DNA from: Hydractinia symbiolongicarpus
Lineage: Eukaryota; Cnidaria; Hydrozoa; Anthoathecata; Hydractiniidae
Assembly: GCF_029227915.1 (NCBI RefSeq)
Contig: NC_079881.1
Coordinates: 32,959,501-33,023,500 of the forward strand
DNA: 64,000 nucleotides
Direction: 5' to 3'
Shown here: piece after piece, positions 45,009 through 57,100 of the stretch
How the letters are laid out: every line of letters starts with the position of its first letter
Numbering within the stretch: position 1 is the stretch's first letter
The notes under the pieces: generated by a model
Databases searched by the model: none
What the model saw: the letters and a program-made list of their open reading frames with translations, nothing else
What the model was told of the DNA's origin: nothing
Made by a program: the position numbers and the translations under genes

Positions 45009-47002
45009 TCTATTATTATTATTATTATTATTAATTTATTTATAGTTGACAAATTTACAAGAAAATGTATCTCTGAGGCTAATTAAAGTCAACTTTAAAA
45101 ACATTAAAAACAATAAATAACTGAATATAAAAAATGTATAAGGAATACCGTATACCATTTTCTTTTAAGTATTTTAAATAATATAAATAATATGTCAAAA
45201 ATATGTCAAGGCTATGTAGTGGTGGTTCCAGGAACTCAGTCAAACTTCCCAGGCAGGGGTCGAGAGAAAATAATATACAACCAGATAATAAGGCTAGAAT
45301 ATTCTCATATGATACCACCCCACCTAAACCGTCGCACCGCAAGACATGTTTAACTGAGTTCCCGCTCCACAACTTGCAAAGTAAGACAACAGGGAAACTA
45401 AAGAAAACCTAATTCAGGTATAAAAGTTTTGCATATTCTGCAAGGACAATGGTTTGGAATCCAGTTTCTTATTTTGTTTCTAAACTCAATTAAAGTACCA
45501 GCGTTCCGATACTCGTTAGGCAAAGAGTTCCAAAGCTTTAACCCAACATTAGACAGTGTTTCGATCCCATATCTCACTGAAAATATTTTGTTACTCTTGA
45601 GTTTGTCCTTCCTCAAATTATACACTGGTTCAGGAAAAATAAAAATTTCATTCAACATTTCTGGACCTGTTTTTGTTTTAGCTTTATACAGCTCAGTAAC
45701 AAGGATGCGTAAGTTCGTTTGGTGAATTGTAACGCTCCCATTTTTTGATAAAAGCTCTTCAAATGAGGATTGATAGTCTTGATAGATAATTCTTAGTGCT
45801 CTTTCATGTATATGGTATATCCTATTGTTTAATTTACGACTGTGAAACATCCATACTAATAGACAGTACGAAAAATGACTAGTGACAAAAGCATTAATAA
45901 TCAGCTTTCGCTGGTCTAATGTCATTAAGGAAGATAACCTTGCAAGCGCACTAACTTTCTGGCCTGCCTTGTTACAGAGCTGATTAACATGTTCCTCGAA
46001 AGAAAGTTTGTGGTCTATGGTTATACCAAGCAGTTTCTCAGTTTGAGAATTGTTTAGAAGTTCATCACAAACTTTTAATCGTACATCAGTTTTGTTAGTA
46101 AAAAAATGTGATTTTTCTGGGTTGGCTTTCATACCGTTATTTTCAAACCAAGTAAATATTATAATTGCTGCATATTCAATCTTTTCAATAACTTCGTTGA
46201 TATTCTTTCCTATTGAAAATGGGGTTGTATCATCAGCATAGTTTACAATGTCCATATATGGGACAAAAAGAGAAAGGTCGCATAAAAATATATTGAAAAG
46301 CAAAGGACCCAAAATTGATCCTTGCGGTACGCCGTATTTTATTTTTTTCCATGTACTATAATTGTTATTTATACGTACTCGCTGTTTCCTGTCAATTAGG
46401 TACGATTTTTTGAACAGCAAAGAGTTCATATCAAAGCCATATGCATGAAGTTTTGCTAGTAATAGCTCGTGTGGTATGCAGTCAAATGCCTTAGACAAAT
46501 CAGTTAAAAGCGCTCCAAATGTGCCACCTTTGTCAAGACTGTTTTTCCATTTTTCAATCATACTTATGAGGCATTGTTGTGAACTGTGCCCCTTGCGAAA
46601 ACCAAATTGAAGTTTCGAAAATAATGGCTCGAAGAAGGTGTATATTTGGTCATGCATGCATCTTTCATAGATTTTTGAGATGTTCGATAGGACACAGGTC
46701 TATAGTTCGCCTTTTCAGTGCGCAGTCCCTTCTTGTGTGTAGGAGTAATATCTGCGTTTTTCAAAGATGTTGGAAATTCAGAACTTTTTAACGATTGATT
46801 AAAATTTTCAGTAATGAATTGGCTAAAAATATCACTGTTTTCTTTGATGATGTTAGTAGGAATATCATCTTTTTGCTGCGCCTTTTTTGGATCAAGTTTT
46901 CGAATGTATTTTTCAACATCTTCAAATGCAGTTTGTTTAAAAGAAAATTTTGTGTTGCTTTTTGCGCTTTTTCTTATCTTTTCTACACTAGGATGAGATT
47001 TA

Positions 47003-47726
47003 TCTCTTATAATAATACGGAGCTTCTGTCTGTGACTTTTGCGAAGTGGATAAAATTTCTTTGATAAAGTCTATAAAACATCGCTTATAAATTTGTTCTG
47101 TAAATTAGCAAACTTTGACGTTAAAGTAATATTGACGTCAAAGGAAAGTATATTAAGATTAGTGAAGTCAATGCATTGCACTTTTAAAATTAAGGTTAAT
47201 AACTTGGAAACGGGTGGAAATAACTGACGTCATCTCCTGCGTGGGTAACTAGAGACTACCTGGGACCAAGTTGGGTAAGTTTTCCAAACCTGGGTCACCA
47301 AATCCGTTTCGGAATGGACGGGTAAATGACGTCATAAAAAAACCTTTAAACCCTAATATCTCTGCATCCGTTTGTCTCAAGTACACGATCCTATACATTT
47401 TCTTGATTAGCGTTTCAAGATCTATACGATGAAGGCAATAGGTACACAAATTTCTTGAAAATAAATTTTTGGGTTTGACAGGCCATTGCTGACGTCAACA
47501 AAATTTTTAACACCTTATATCTCCTTAGGCTTTTGTCGAATACATATGATCCTATACATTATTGTGATCAGCGTTTTAACCTTTACACGTTATAAGCAAC
47601 GAATAAACTAAACTTGGCCAATTTTTTTTGTACCTGCACTGTTGACGTCAGCAAAAAATCTAAAACAATCTATTTTTCCATTGTCCTTCTGCCTAAGTGG
47701 ATTTCTCCACGGGCTTTATCGACTAG
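47003..47726 (+). mobile_element. Helitron unit A, 724 bp, non-autonomous
   Basis: Complete 5' TC end and 3' hairpin plus CTAG. Internally two related segments near 47350-47430 and 47510-47600 share atcctatacatt and a following gcgttt motif, indicating an internal duplication. Several gacgtca motifs recur. No protein is encoded. Confidence 0.7.
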
Positions 47727-48375
47727 TATGAAATAAAATTCCCCAATTACGTAAGGCGCGTAGCGCCGCAATGTAATTGAGGTTTTTTGAATATAAAATT
47801 GAAATATGATTTAATATTGTTTACAATTTATAATTGTACCTATACATACTGATAATACCAATACACCAACACTATCAGAAGAAGCAATACAACCTGTTAC
47901 AAAAAAACGAAAACGTATGTAAGCAACTTTTTACTAATATTTTGGTAACTTTTATTTCTTTAATAATGTAGGGAACAAAAGAAGGTCAAATAATTATCAT
48001 CGTAATCAAAAATAAAGATTATAAATTATTCTTTGAAAAATCAAAGAAAGGAGTTGCAATTGGAATAATCTAGCTGAAATATTAATAGGCAATATTTTTT
48101 TAAAGGTATATATTTTTTTTGTGCTGATTCTGTCAATCAAGCATGTGAAGCTATTGGAAAATATGAAATCCAAACTGGAAAGTTGTATTCATTTTTTCAA
48201 GTGGCTTCGACTCTTGGGTAAAGTGTATACACAATTTAAAGATATATACAATTGTAAAGGGTAGGTTGTAATGTACAATTTTTGTAAACATAGGCTTTTA
48301 TTTATGGAGCTAAACTAGTTTAGCTCATTTTAATTGCAGTGGGTTGCTACAGCTGGTGGAGTAAGCTAAAATTTA
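47727..48375. other. Non-LINE spacer inside the composite Helitron
   Basis: 649 bp between units A and B. It is not part of the LINE, because ORF2 is continuous without it. It has a small ggcgcgtagcgcc inverted repeat near 47754 and no coding region that I recognise. Probably flanking DNA from the donor site. Confidence 0.55.
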
Positions 48376-48603
48376 TCTCTATAATAATACGGAGAGTGTG
48401 TCTGTGTGTTTGTGTGTCTGTAACAGGCAAAGTGGATGTGTTCATATTCCTTTGATGTTGCTGAAAAATGCATGTCTAATATGTTAAATTTTGCCAATTT
48501 TTTATTGTATCTGCACTACTGATGTCAGCAAAAAATATAAAACAACCTATTTTTCCATTGTCCTTCTGCCTAAGTGGATTTCTCCACGGGCCTTATCGAC
48601 TAG
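48376..48603 (+). mobile_element. Helitron unit B, 228 bp, non-autonomous
   Basis: 5' TC end, an early gtgtctgtgtgtttgtgtg run, and a 3' end of about 50 bases almost identical to that of unit A, with the hairpin and CTAG before T. Confidence 0.75.
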
Positions 48604-49998
48604 TATTTATATATTATCGAATTTATTTGATCTTTGGGTCTGTTTTCATTACTTGAAGGTTGTATATTTGATGAATTTATGCCTAAATTTTCAACGACAC
48701 TGCCAAAATAATAGTTGAATATTTCAGTAATATCTTTATCATGAGATATTGTAGTCCCATTTTCAACTAAGGTAATATTTTCACTTGTAACTGTCTTGTT
48801 AGAGAAACATGGTTTTACTGTTTTCCAGAATAACCTATTGTCAGTTATATTTTTAACATTAAGGTTGTTGAAGAATTTGTATTTACTTTTTCTTATTAGT
48901 GAAACACAAAAATTCCTTTGTTTATTGTATGCTAATTTACTCTCTGGAGTTTTATCCTTCCTATGCTTATTTAAAAGTTTTGATCTCTTCATAATTGCCT
49001 TGTTTATTTCTTTACTCATAAAAGCTGCCTGATTATGACGTACATACCTTTTCTTTCGAGGAGCATGATTATCTAAGATGCTTAAAACACTGTTTTTGAA
49101 ATTTTCAAACATTTTAAAATCATCGAGATTTTTGTCATCATTTAGAGCACCCATTATATCATGGCGGAAATTTACATTATTGAAATTCCGATATGCTCTA
49201 TAATTTATAATTTTTGGTTTTCGTTTAGCAAAGTTGGCTTTTAAAACAGTCATTGTCAATTTATGAAAATCAGACAAGCCTGTTTCAATAGCCCTGGAGT
49301 GACAAAAAGATCTTGGGTGGTTTGTTAAGATGAGATCTATGTTTGTAGGGTTATCTATGCTTTTGAAGCATGTAGGCTCTTTTATTAAAGAGTTAAGTTT
49401 ATATGTTGTTAAAAATTCATTTACATGTAGATTGCTAATTTCAGCGTTAAAATCACCCAGTATTACATAGTTCTCATATTTGCAGGAAAACGAATCAATG
49501 TTTTTACTTATGTGGTTTAAGTTTTGAGCAATAAGATTAGTTTTTGGGTTATATAAACACACAACTTACCATTTTTTGCTTCTTAAATTTAGTTCAATAT
49601 AAAAAATTTCAAGCTCACTACTTTCACATTTGGGTTTTAAAAGTTTTGAGGAAATATCATTTCGTACATATAGAATCATTCCTCCCCCATTGCCATTTCT
49701 GTCAAAACGGTATGCATTATAGCCTTGAATCAAAAACTGATTAGTAGGAAATGATTCATTTAATTTTGTCTCTGAAATTAAAAAGAGATCAAGGTTTCTA
49801 TTAACTTGATCAATAAGAGGCTCAAACTTATTTTGCGTAGTGAATTGATATTAACATGCCCAAAAATTAGTCTATTTATGTTTTGTGATCTCAAATTGTC
49901 AAGAATCTTTTTCGCATTCTCGTAATTGTTTTTACCCAAGATATTTTCCACACTGCAGTTTACTGGTAGTTCAACATTGTCTTTTGCAGAATATTCCA

Positions 49999-51111
49999 TC
50001 AATCTCGAGATTTCATTTTTCTAATAAAATTTACAGCTAATTTCCCTGCCCCCAACCCACTCAAATGTAACCCTTTTTTCCCAAGACATTCAGGTGAAAT
50101 ATTGTCATTATCAATAACATTCAGAGACAGTTCTTTTAAATGCCTATTCAAATGGCTTACCGTTACTGCGGCTTTTGCATTATCAGTTCTTTTAATCACG
50201 GACGAAAAAATCACTTTACATCTAGGAAGTTTGGTGTTAATAAAAGTCTTCAAACTCAATAGTTTGTCCAAAATCTGTCGCGAGGTTTCATTAATAGTAT
50301 TGTTGGTTCCAACATGTAGAATTATTTTGTCCGGTTTCTTTTGTAATAGAGGTATTACATAATGACATTTCTTTCTGTAATTTGCTAATTGCTGTTCACA
50401 TGTTTGTATAGTTAAATCGACTTGTTCCGTTCCTGTGGGAATACTTCTCTTTAAATTAATTGCCGAATCATTTACAACAACATTAGCAGATTTGTCCGAT
50501 TCCAATGTAGAATTTTTTCCTTGATAATTCAAAATGGTGGACTTTTTCTCGAGAAGTAACAACAAACTGTCAATAACTTTTTGTTTATTCTCAAGCTCTT
50601 TACGTAAAAATATTACCTCATCATGTAGGTAGTCCTCTGGCAGAAGTGCGTTTTTGCCAATGCCCTTACTAAATTTAAAACGTCCTGGAGATGGTGTACA
50701 TGGGAAAAACGTATCCACTACAGATTTATTTTTCATTTTTGTGAGCGTCTCATCCAACATCATGTCAAATTTACCAAACTCATCGAGAGTAGTATTTTGT
50801 TCTTTCGTACCTGTAACAATTTCGTTTCCAGTGTTTGGCGATGTCACAGATAATTCCATATACGTACTAGTATCAGTATAAAAATACGAAGCATCTGCGT
50901 CAAGTCCCTTCTTATAAATCATTTTGCACTTCTCTAGGTTTTCCAAAGCATCCTTTATCCTACTTTCAGAAACAGAGCACGTACCTTTACTAATAAACTT
51001 AAGTATATTATGAAGTGTTACTTTTTTCTTCTTTGCCGTTCGTATAACATTTATAGATTCTAGAATGCGATTTTCTATCTCCCCTTGTGACAGATCACGT
51101 CCTGCCGCCAT
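49999..51111 (-). CDS. LINE ORF1 protein with SGNH/GDSL hydrolase domain
   Basis: ATG at 51111-51109 gives MAAGRDLSQGEIENRILESI and 370 residues to TGA at 50001-49999. Residues about 1-90 resemble a short winged-helix-like helical region (unassigned). The middle has an acidic linker and a predicted coiled coil (EVIFLRKELENKQKVIDSLL). The last 140 residues are an SGNH hydrolase fold, with DKIILHVGTNNT (the G-x-N block), RCKVIFSSVIKR, and the C-terminal KGLHLSGLGAGKLAVNF carrying the catalytic-type His. ORF1 esterase domains are known in CR1-like LINEs. The frame is open further upstream into the 534-bp repeat for another 106 codons, but without an ATG, so I start at MAAGRD. Intact here, unlike ORF2. 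Confidence 0.8.
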   Translation of the reverse strand: MAAGRDLSQGEIENRILESINVIRTAKKKKVTLHNILKFISKGTCSVSESRIKDALENLEKCKMIYKKGLDADASYFYTDTSTYMELSVTSPNTGNEIVTGTKEQNTTLDEFGKFDMMLDETLTKMKNKSVVDTFFPCTPSPGRFKFSKGIGKNALLPEDYLHDEVIFLRKELENKQKVIDSLLLLLEKKSTILNYQGKNSTLESDKSANVVVNDSAINLKRSIPTGTEQVDLTIQTCEQQLANYRKKCHYVIPLLQKKPDKIILHVGTNNTINETSRQILDKLLSLKTFINTKLPRCKVIFSSVIKRTDNAKAAVTVSHLNRHLKELSLNVIDNDNISPECLGKKGLHLSGLGAGKLAVNFIRKMKSRD

Positions 51112-51124
51112 CTTCAACGCTTGC

Positions 51125-54100
51125 CTTTCCCTTGTGCCACTTAAACAGTTTGTCGTCGTGAGAGTAAGGGCCAGTGCCGCAACGAGCGCTTTGTCTCCAC
51201 CACTGATTCGCCATTCACACCTAGAATGCCCACCGTCTGCGGAAGTGACCAGTTGCGTTGAAAAGAGGCGATGCATAATGTGTCCTGCTTTACACGAAAG
51301 GGTTCTTCTCCATTCGGAAGCGAGCAAACAAGAATTTTTGCGCTTTTCTTGCATTCGACGCAGTCTTCGTGAGCTCAGCAGATTTCTATTTTTAGGCATG
51401 GTCCCAGTGGGAACCTCCAAATATTGCAACGCCGGCGATGTTTCACGCCGTCATGCGGGATATTGGGAAAAGTTTTCAATTAGCAATCACCACGCCTCGG
51501 TTAAACCTCATTGGCTATGGTAATGCCACTGCGCAAAGCTAACCCAACAAGAACGGCAACCATCGCGTGCTTCTTTAACGTTATCGATTGCTTGTGGTTA
51601 CGGCATTTTGGTCCCCACCTCGCCTTTCCCTTGTGCCACTTAAACAGTTTTCATATTCATAGCCGAACTAAGACAAGTGTCCGTTGTCGTCGTGAGAGTA
51701 AGGGCCAGTGCCGCAACGAGCGCTTTGTCTCCACCACTGATTCGCCATTTACACCTAGAATGCCCACCGTCTGCGGAAGTGACCAGTTGCGTTGAAAAGA
51801 GGCGATGCATAATGTGTCCTGCTTTACACGAAAGGGTTCTTCTCCATTCGGAAGCGAGCAAACAAGAATTTTTGCGCTTTTCTTGCATTCGACGCAGTCT
51901 TCGTGAGCTCAGCAGATTTCTATTTTTAGGCATGGTCCCAGTGGGAACCTCCAAATATTGCAACGCCGGCGATGTTTCACGCCGTCATGCGGGATATTGG
52001 GAAAAGTTTTCAATTAGCAATCACCACGCCTCGGTTAAACCTCATTGGCTATGGTAATGCCACTGCGCAAAGCTAACCCAACAAGAACGGCAACCATCGC
52101 GTGCTTCTTTAACGTTATCGATTGCTTGTGGTTACGGCATTTTGGTCCCCACCTCGCCTTTCCCTTGTGCCACTTAAACAGTTTTCATATTCATAGCCGA
52201 ACTAAGACAAGTGTCCGTTGTCGTCGTGAGAGTAAGGGCCAGTGCCGCAACGAGCGCTTTGTCTCCACCACTGATTCGCCATTCACACCTAGAATGCCCA
52301 CCGTCTGCGGAAGTGACCAGTTGCGTTGAAAAGAGGCGATGCATAATGTGTCCTGCTTTACACGAAAGGGTTCTTCTCCATTCGGAAGCGAGCAAACAAG
52401 AATTTTTGCGCTTTTCTTGCATTCGACGCAGTCTTCGTGAGCTCAGCAGATTTCTATTTTTAGGCATGGTCCCAGTGGGAACCTCCAAATATTGCAACGC
52501 CGGCGATGTTTCACGCCGTCATGCGGGATATTGGGAAAAGTTTTCAATTAGCAATCACCACGCCTCGGTTAAACCTCATTGGCTATGGTAATGCCACTGC
52601 GCAAAGCTAACCCAACAAGAACGGCAACCATCGCGTGCTTCTTTAACGTTGTCGATTGCTTGTGGTTACGGCATTTTGGTCCCCACCTCGCCTTTCCCTT
52701 GCGCCACTTAAACAGTTTTCATATTCATAGCCGAACTAAGACAAGTGTCCGTTGTCGTCGTGAGAGTAAGGGCCAGTGCCGCAACGAGCGCTTTGTCTCC
52801 ACCACTGATTCGCCATTTACACCTAGAATGCCCACCGTCTGCGGAAGTGACCAGTTGCGTTGAAAAGAGGCGATGCATAATGTGTCCTGCTTTACACGAA
52901 AGGGTTCTTCTCCATTCGGAAGCGAGCAAACAGGAATTTTTGCGCTTTTCTTGCATTCGACGCAGTCTTCGTGAGCTCAGCAGATTTCTATTTTTAGGCA
53001 TGGTCCCAGTGGGAACCTCCAAATATTGCAACGCCGGCGATGTTTCACGCCGTCATGCGGGATATTGGGAAAAGTTTTCAATTAGCAATCACCACGCCTC
53101 GGTTAAACCTCATTGGCTATGGTAATGCCACTGCGCAAAGCTAACCCAACAAGAACGGCAACCATCGCGTGCTTCTTTAACGTTATCGATTGCTTGTGGT
53201 TACGGCATTTTGGTCCCCACCTCGCCTTTCCCTTGTGCCACTTAAACAGTTTTCATATTCATAGCCGAACTAAGACAAGTGTCCGTTGTCGTCGTGAGAG
53301 TAAGGGCCAGTGCCGCAACGAGCGCTTTGTCTCCACCACTGATTCGCCATTTACACCTAGAATGCCCACCGTCTGCGGAAGTGACCAGTTGCGTTGAAAA
53401 GAGGCGATGCATAATGTGTCCTGCTTTACACGAAAGGGTTCTTCTCCATTCGGAAGCGAGCAAACAAGAATTTTTGCGCTTTTCTTGCATTCGACGCAGT
53501 CTTCGTGAGCTCAGCAGATTTCTATTTTTAGGCATGGTCCCAGTGGGAACCTCCAAATATTGCAACGCCGGCGATGTTTCACGCCGTCATGCGGGATATT
53601 GGGAAAAGTTTTCAATTAGCAATCACCACGCCTCGGTTAAACCTCATTGGCTATGTTAATGCCACTGCGCAAAGCTAACCCAACAAGAACGGCAACCATC
53701 GCGTGCTTCTTTAACGTTATCAATTGCTTCTGGTTTCGGCATTTTGGTCCCCACCTCGCCTTTCCCTTGTGCCACTTAAACAGTTTTCATATTCATAGCC
53801 GAACTAAGACAAGTGTCCGTTGTCGTCGTGAGAGTAAGGGCCAGTGCCGCAACGAGCGCTTTGTCTCCACCACTGATTCGCCATTTACACCTAGAATGCC
53901 CACCGTCTGCGGAAGTGACCAGTTGCGTTGAAAAGAGGCGATGCAAAATGTGTCCTGCTTTACACGAAAGGGTTCTTCTCCATTTGGAAGCGAGCAAACA
54001 AGAATTTTTGCGCTTTTCTTGCATTCGACGCAGTCTTCGTGTGCTCAGCAGATTTCTATTTTTAGGCATGGTCCCAGTGGGAACCTCCAAATATTGCAAC

Positions 54101-57100
54101 GCCAGCGATGTTTCACGCCGTCATGCGGGATATTGGGAAAAGTTTTCAATTAGCAATCACCACGCCTCGGTTACACCTCATTGGCTATGGTAATGCCACT
54201 GCGCAAAGCTAACCCAACAAGAACGGCAACCATCGCGTGCTTCTTTAACGTTATCGATTGCTTGTGGTTACGGCATTTTGGTCCCCACCTCGCCTTTCCC
54301 TTGTGCCACTTAAACAGTTTTCATATTCATAGCCGAACTAAGACAAGTGTCCGTTGTCGTCGTGAGAGTAAGGGCCAGTGCCGCAACGAGCGCTTTGTCT
54401 CCACCACTGATTCGCCATTCACACCTAGAATGCCCACCGTCTGCGGAAGTGACCAGTTGCGTTGAAAAGAGGCGATGCATAATGTGTCCTGCTTTACACG
54501 AAAGGGTTCTTCTCCATTCGGAAGCGAGCAAACAAGAATTTTTGCGCTTTTCTTGCATTCGACGCAGTCTTCGTGAGTTCAGCAGATTTCTATTTTTAGG
54601 CATGGTCCCAGTGGGAACCTCCAAATATTGCAACGCCGGCGATGTTTCACGCCGTCATGCGGGATATTGGGAAAAGTTTTCAATTAGCAATCACCACGCC
54701 TCGGTTAAACCTCATTGGCTATGGTAATGCCACTGCGCAAAGCTAACCCAACAAGAACGGCAACCATCGCGTGCTTCTTTAACGTTATCGATTGCTTGTG
54801 GTTACGGCATTTTGGTCCCCACCTCGCCTTTCCCTTGTGCCACTTAAACAGTTTTCATATTCATAGCCGAACTAAGACAAGTGTCCGTTGTCGTCGTGAG
54901 AGTAAGGGCCAGTGCCGCAACGAGCGCTTTGTCTCCACCACTGATTCGCCATTTACACCTAGAATGCCCACCGTCTGCGAAAGTGACCAGTTGCGTTGAA
55001 AAGAGGCGATGCATAATGTGTCCTGCTTTACACGAAAGGGTTCTTCTCCATTCGGAAGCGAGCAAACAAGAATTTTTGCGCTTTTCTTGCATTCGACGCA
55101 GTCTTCGTGAGCTCAGCAGATTTCTATTTTTAGGCATGGTCCCAGTGGGAACCTCCAAATATTGCAACGCCGGCGATGTTTCACGCCGTCATTCGGGATA
55201 TTGGGAAAAGTTTTCAATTAGCAATCACCACGCCTCGGTTAAACCTCATTGGCTATGGTAATGCCACTGCGCAAAGCTAACCCAACAAGAACGGCAACCA
55301 TCGCGTGCTTCTTTAACGTTATCGATTGTTTGTGGTTACGGCATTTTGGTCCCCACCTCGCCTTTCTCTTGTGTCACTTAAACAGTTTTCATATTCATAG
55401 CCGAACTAAGACAAGTGTCCGTTGTCGTCGTGAAAGTAAGTGCCAGTGCCGCAACGAGCGCTTTGTCTCCACCACTGATTCGCCATTTACCCCTAGAATG
55501 CCCACCGTCTGCGGAAGTGACCACTTGCGTTGAAAAGAGGCGATGAATAATGTGTCCCGCTTTACACGAAAGGGTTCTTCTCCATTTGGAAGCGAGCAAA
55601 CAAGAATTTTTGCGCTTTTCTTGCATTCGACGCAGTCTTCGTGAGCTCAGCAGATTTCTATTTTTAGGCATGGTCGCAGTGGGAACTTCCAAATATTGCA
55701 ACGCCGGCGATGTTTCACGCCGTCATGCGGGATATTGGGAAAAGTTTTCAATTAGCAATCACCACGCCTCGATTAAACCTCATTGGCTATGGTAATGCCA
55801 CTGCGCAAAGCTAACCCAACAAGAACGGCAACCATCGCGTGCTTCTTTAACGTTATCGATTGCTTGTGGTTACGGCATTTTGGTCCCCATCTCGCCTTTC
55901 CCTTGTGCCATTTGAACAGTTTTCATATTCATTGCCGAACTAAGACTAGTGTCCGTTGTCGTCGTGAGAGTAAGGCCCAGTGCCGCAACGAGCGCTTTGT
56001 CTCCACCACTGATTCGCCATTTACACCTAGAATGCCCACTGTCTGTTGAAGTGACCAGTTGCGTTGAAAAGAGGCGATGCATAATGTGTCCTGCTTTACA
56101 CGAAAGGGTTCTTCTCCATTCGGAAGCGAGCAAACAAGAATTTTTGCGCTTTTCTTGCATTCGACGCAGTCTTCGTGAGCTCAGCAGATTTCTATTTTTA
56201 GGCATGGTCCCAGTGGGAACCTCCAAATATTGCAACGCCGGCGATGTTTCACGCCGTCATGCGGGATATTGGGAAATGTTTTCAATTAGCAATCACCACG
56301 CCTCGGTTAAACCTCATTGGCTATGGTAATGCCACTGCGCAAAGCTAACCCAACAAGAACGGCAACCATCGCGTGCTTCTTTAACGTTATCGATTGCTTG
56401 TGGTTACGGCATTTTGGTCCCCACCTCGCCTTTCCCTTGTGCCACTTAAACAGTTTTCATATTCATAGCCGAACTAAGACAAGTGTCCGTTGTCGTCGTG
56501 AGAGTAAGGGCCAGTGCCGCAACGAGCGCTTTGTCTCCACCACTGATTCGCTATTTACACCTAGAATGCCCACCGTCTGCGGAAGTGACCAGTTGCGTTG
56601 AAAAGAGGCGATGCATAATGTGTCCTGCTTTACACGAAAGGGTTCTTCTCCATTCGGAAGCGAGCAAACAAGAATTTTTGCGCTTTTCTTGCATTCGACG
56701 CAGTCTTCGTAAGCTCAGCAGATTTCTAATTTTAGGCATGGTCCCAATGGGAACCACCGAATATTGCAACGCCGGCGATGTTTCATGCCGTCATGCGGGA
56801 TATTGGGAAAAGTTTTCAATTAGCAATCACCACGCCTCGGTTAAACCTCATTGGCTATGGTAATGCCACTGCGCAAAGCTAACCCAACAAGAACGGCAAC
56901 CATCGCGTGCTTCTTTAACGTTATCGATTGCTTGTGGTTACGGCATTTTGGTCCCCACCTCGCCTTTCCCTTGTGCCACTTAAACAGTTTAACAGTTATC
57001 ATATTCATAGCCGAACTAAGACAAGTGTCCGTTGTCGTCGTGAGAGTAAGGGCCAGTGCCGCAACGAGCGCTTTGTCTCCACCACTGATTCGCCATTTAC

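Larger units (their letters stand above)
47003..48603 (+). mobile_element. Composite Helitron insertion with two sets of ends
   Basis: Removing this 1601-bp block joins the LINE ORF2 frame exactly, with A at 47002 and T at 48604 as flanks. It starts TCTCTTATAATAATACGGAG and ends in a GTGGA-TTTC-TCCAC hairpin, 12 bases, then CTAG. Inside are a second 3' end (hairpin and CTAG at 47723-47726) and a second 5' end (TCTCTATAATAATACGGAG at 48376). It encodes no Rep/helicase, so it is non-autonomous. The order of ends is 5', 3', 5', 3', which excludes simple nesting. Confidence 0.75.
45398..49999 (-). pseudogene. LINE ORF2: APE endonuclease and reverse transcriptase, broken
   Basis: ORF2 starts at ATG 49999-49997, overlapping the ORF1 stop (TGATG). 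The endonuclease includes INRLIFGHVNINSLR, SETKLNESFP, NYVILGDFNAEI and LSDFHKL. There is a frameshift near 49830 and a stop near 49565, then an open stretch to 48604. There a 1601-bp Helitron-type insertion (47003-48603) intervenes. The reverse transcriptase resumes at 47002 (KSHPSVEKIRK), shifts frame by one base near 46690, and continues to the stop at 45398. Its blocks include FGFRKGHSSQQ, LTDLSKAFDCIP, GVPQGSILGPLLFN, NYADDTT (catalytic) and KLLGITID. The tail CPCRICKTFIPELGFL is typical of this LINE group. It would have nicked target DNA and copied the element RNA. Confidence 0.85.
45009..51124 (-). mobile_element. Near full-length CR1/L2-like LINE inserted in the 534-bp array
   Basis: The element reads right to left. 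The 5' end near 51124 is followed almost at once by the ORF1 start, then ORF2 and a 3' untranslated region of about 390 bases, ending in a simple TAA/ATT triplet tail (45011-45032 on the + strand). The array is at gtcccca on the left and gcctttccc on the right, which in an intact unit are only about four bases apart, so the insertion is into one unit with little or no target duplication. ORF1 with an SGNH hydrolase, ORF2 with APE endonuclease and reverse transcriptase, no RNase H and a short microsatellite tail fit the CR1/L2 group. ORF2 is broken, so the copy is inactive. Confidence 0.85.

Noticed and set aside
51480-51675. tRNA-type pol III promoter in the repeat (GGTTAAACC as B box)
   Set aside because: The only A-box-like sequence (TAGCCGAACTA) lies downstream of it, in the wrong order, and lacks the final G.
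51698-51875. Spliced-leader or snRNA gene in each 534-bp unit (gtgaga|gtaagg donor, gaatttttg Sm-like site)
   Set aside because: The donor-like and Sm-like sites are about 170 bases apart, too far for known spliced-leader RNAs, and no supporting stems or polymerase promoter elements were seen.
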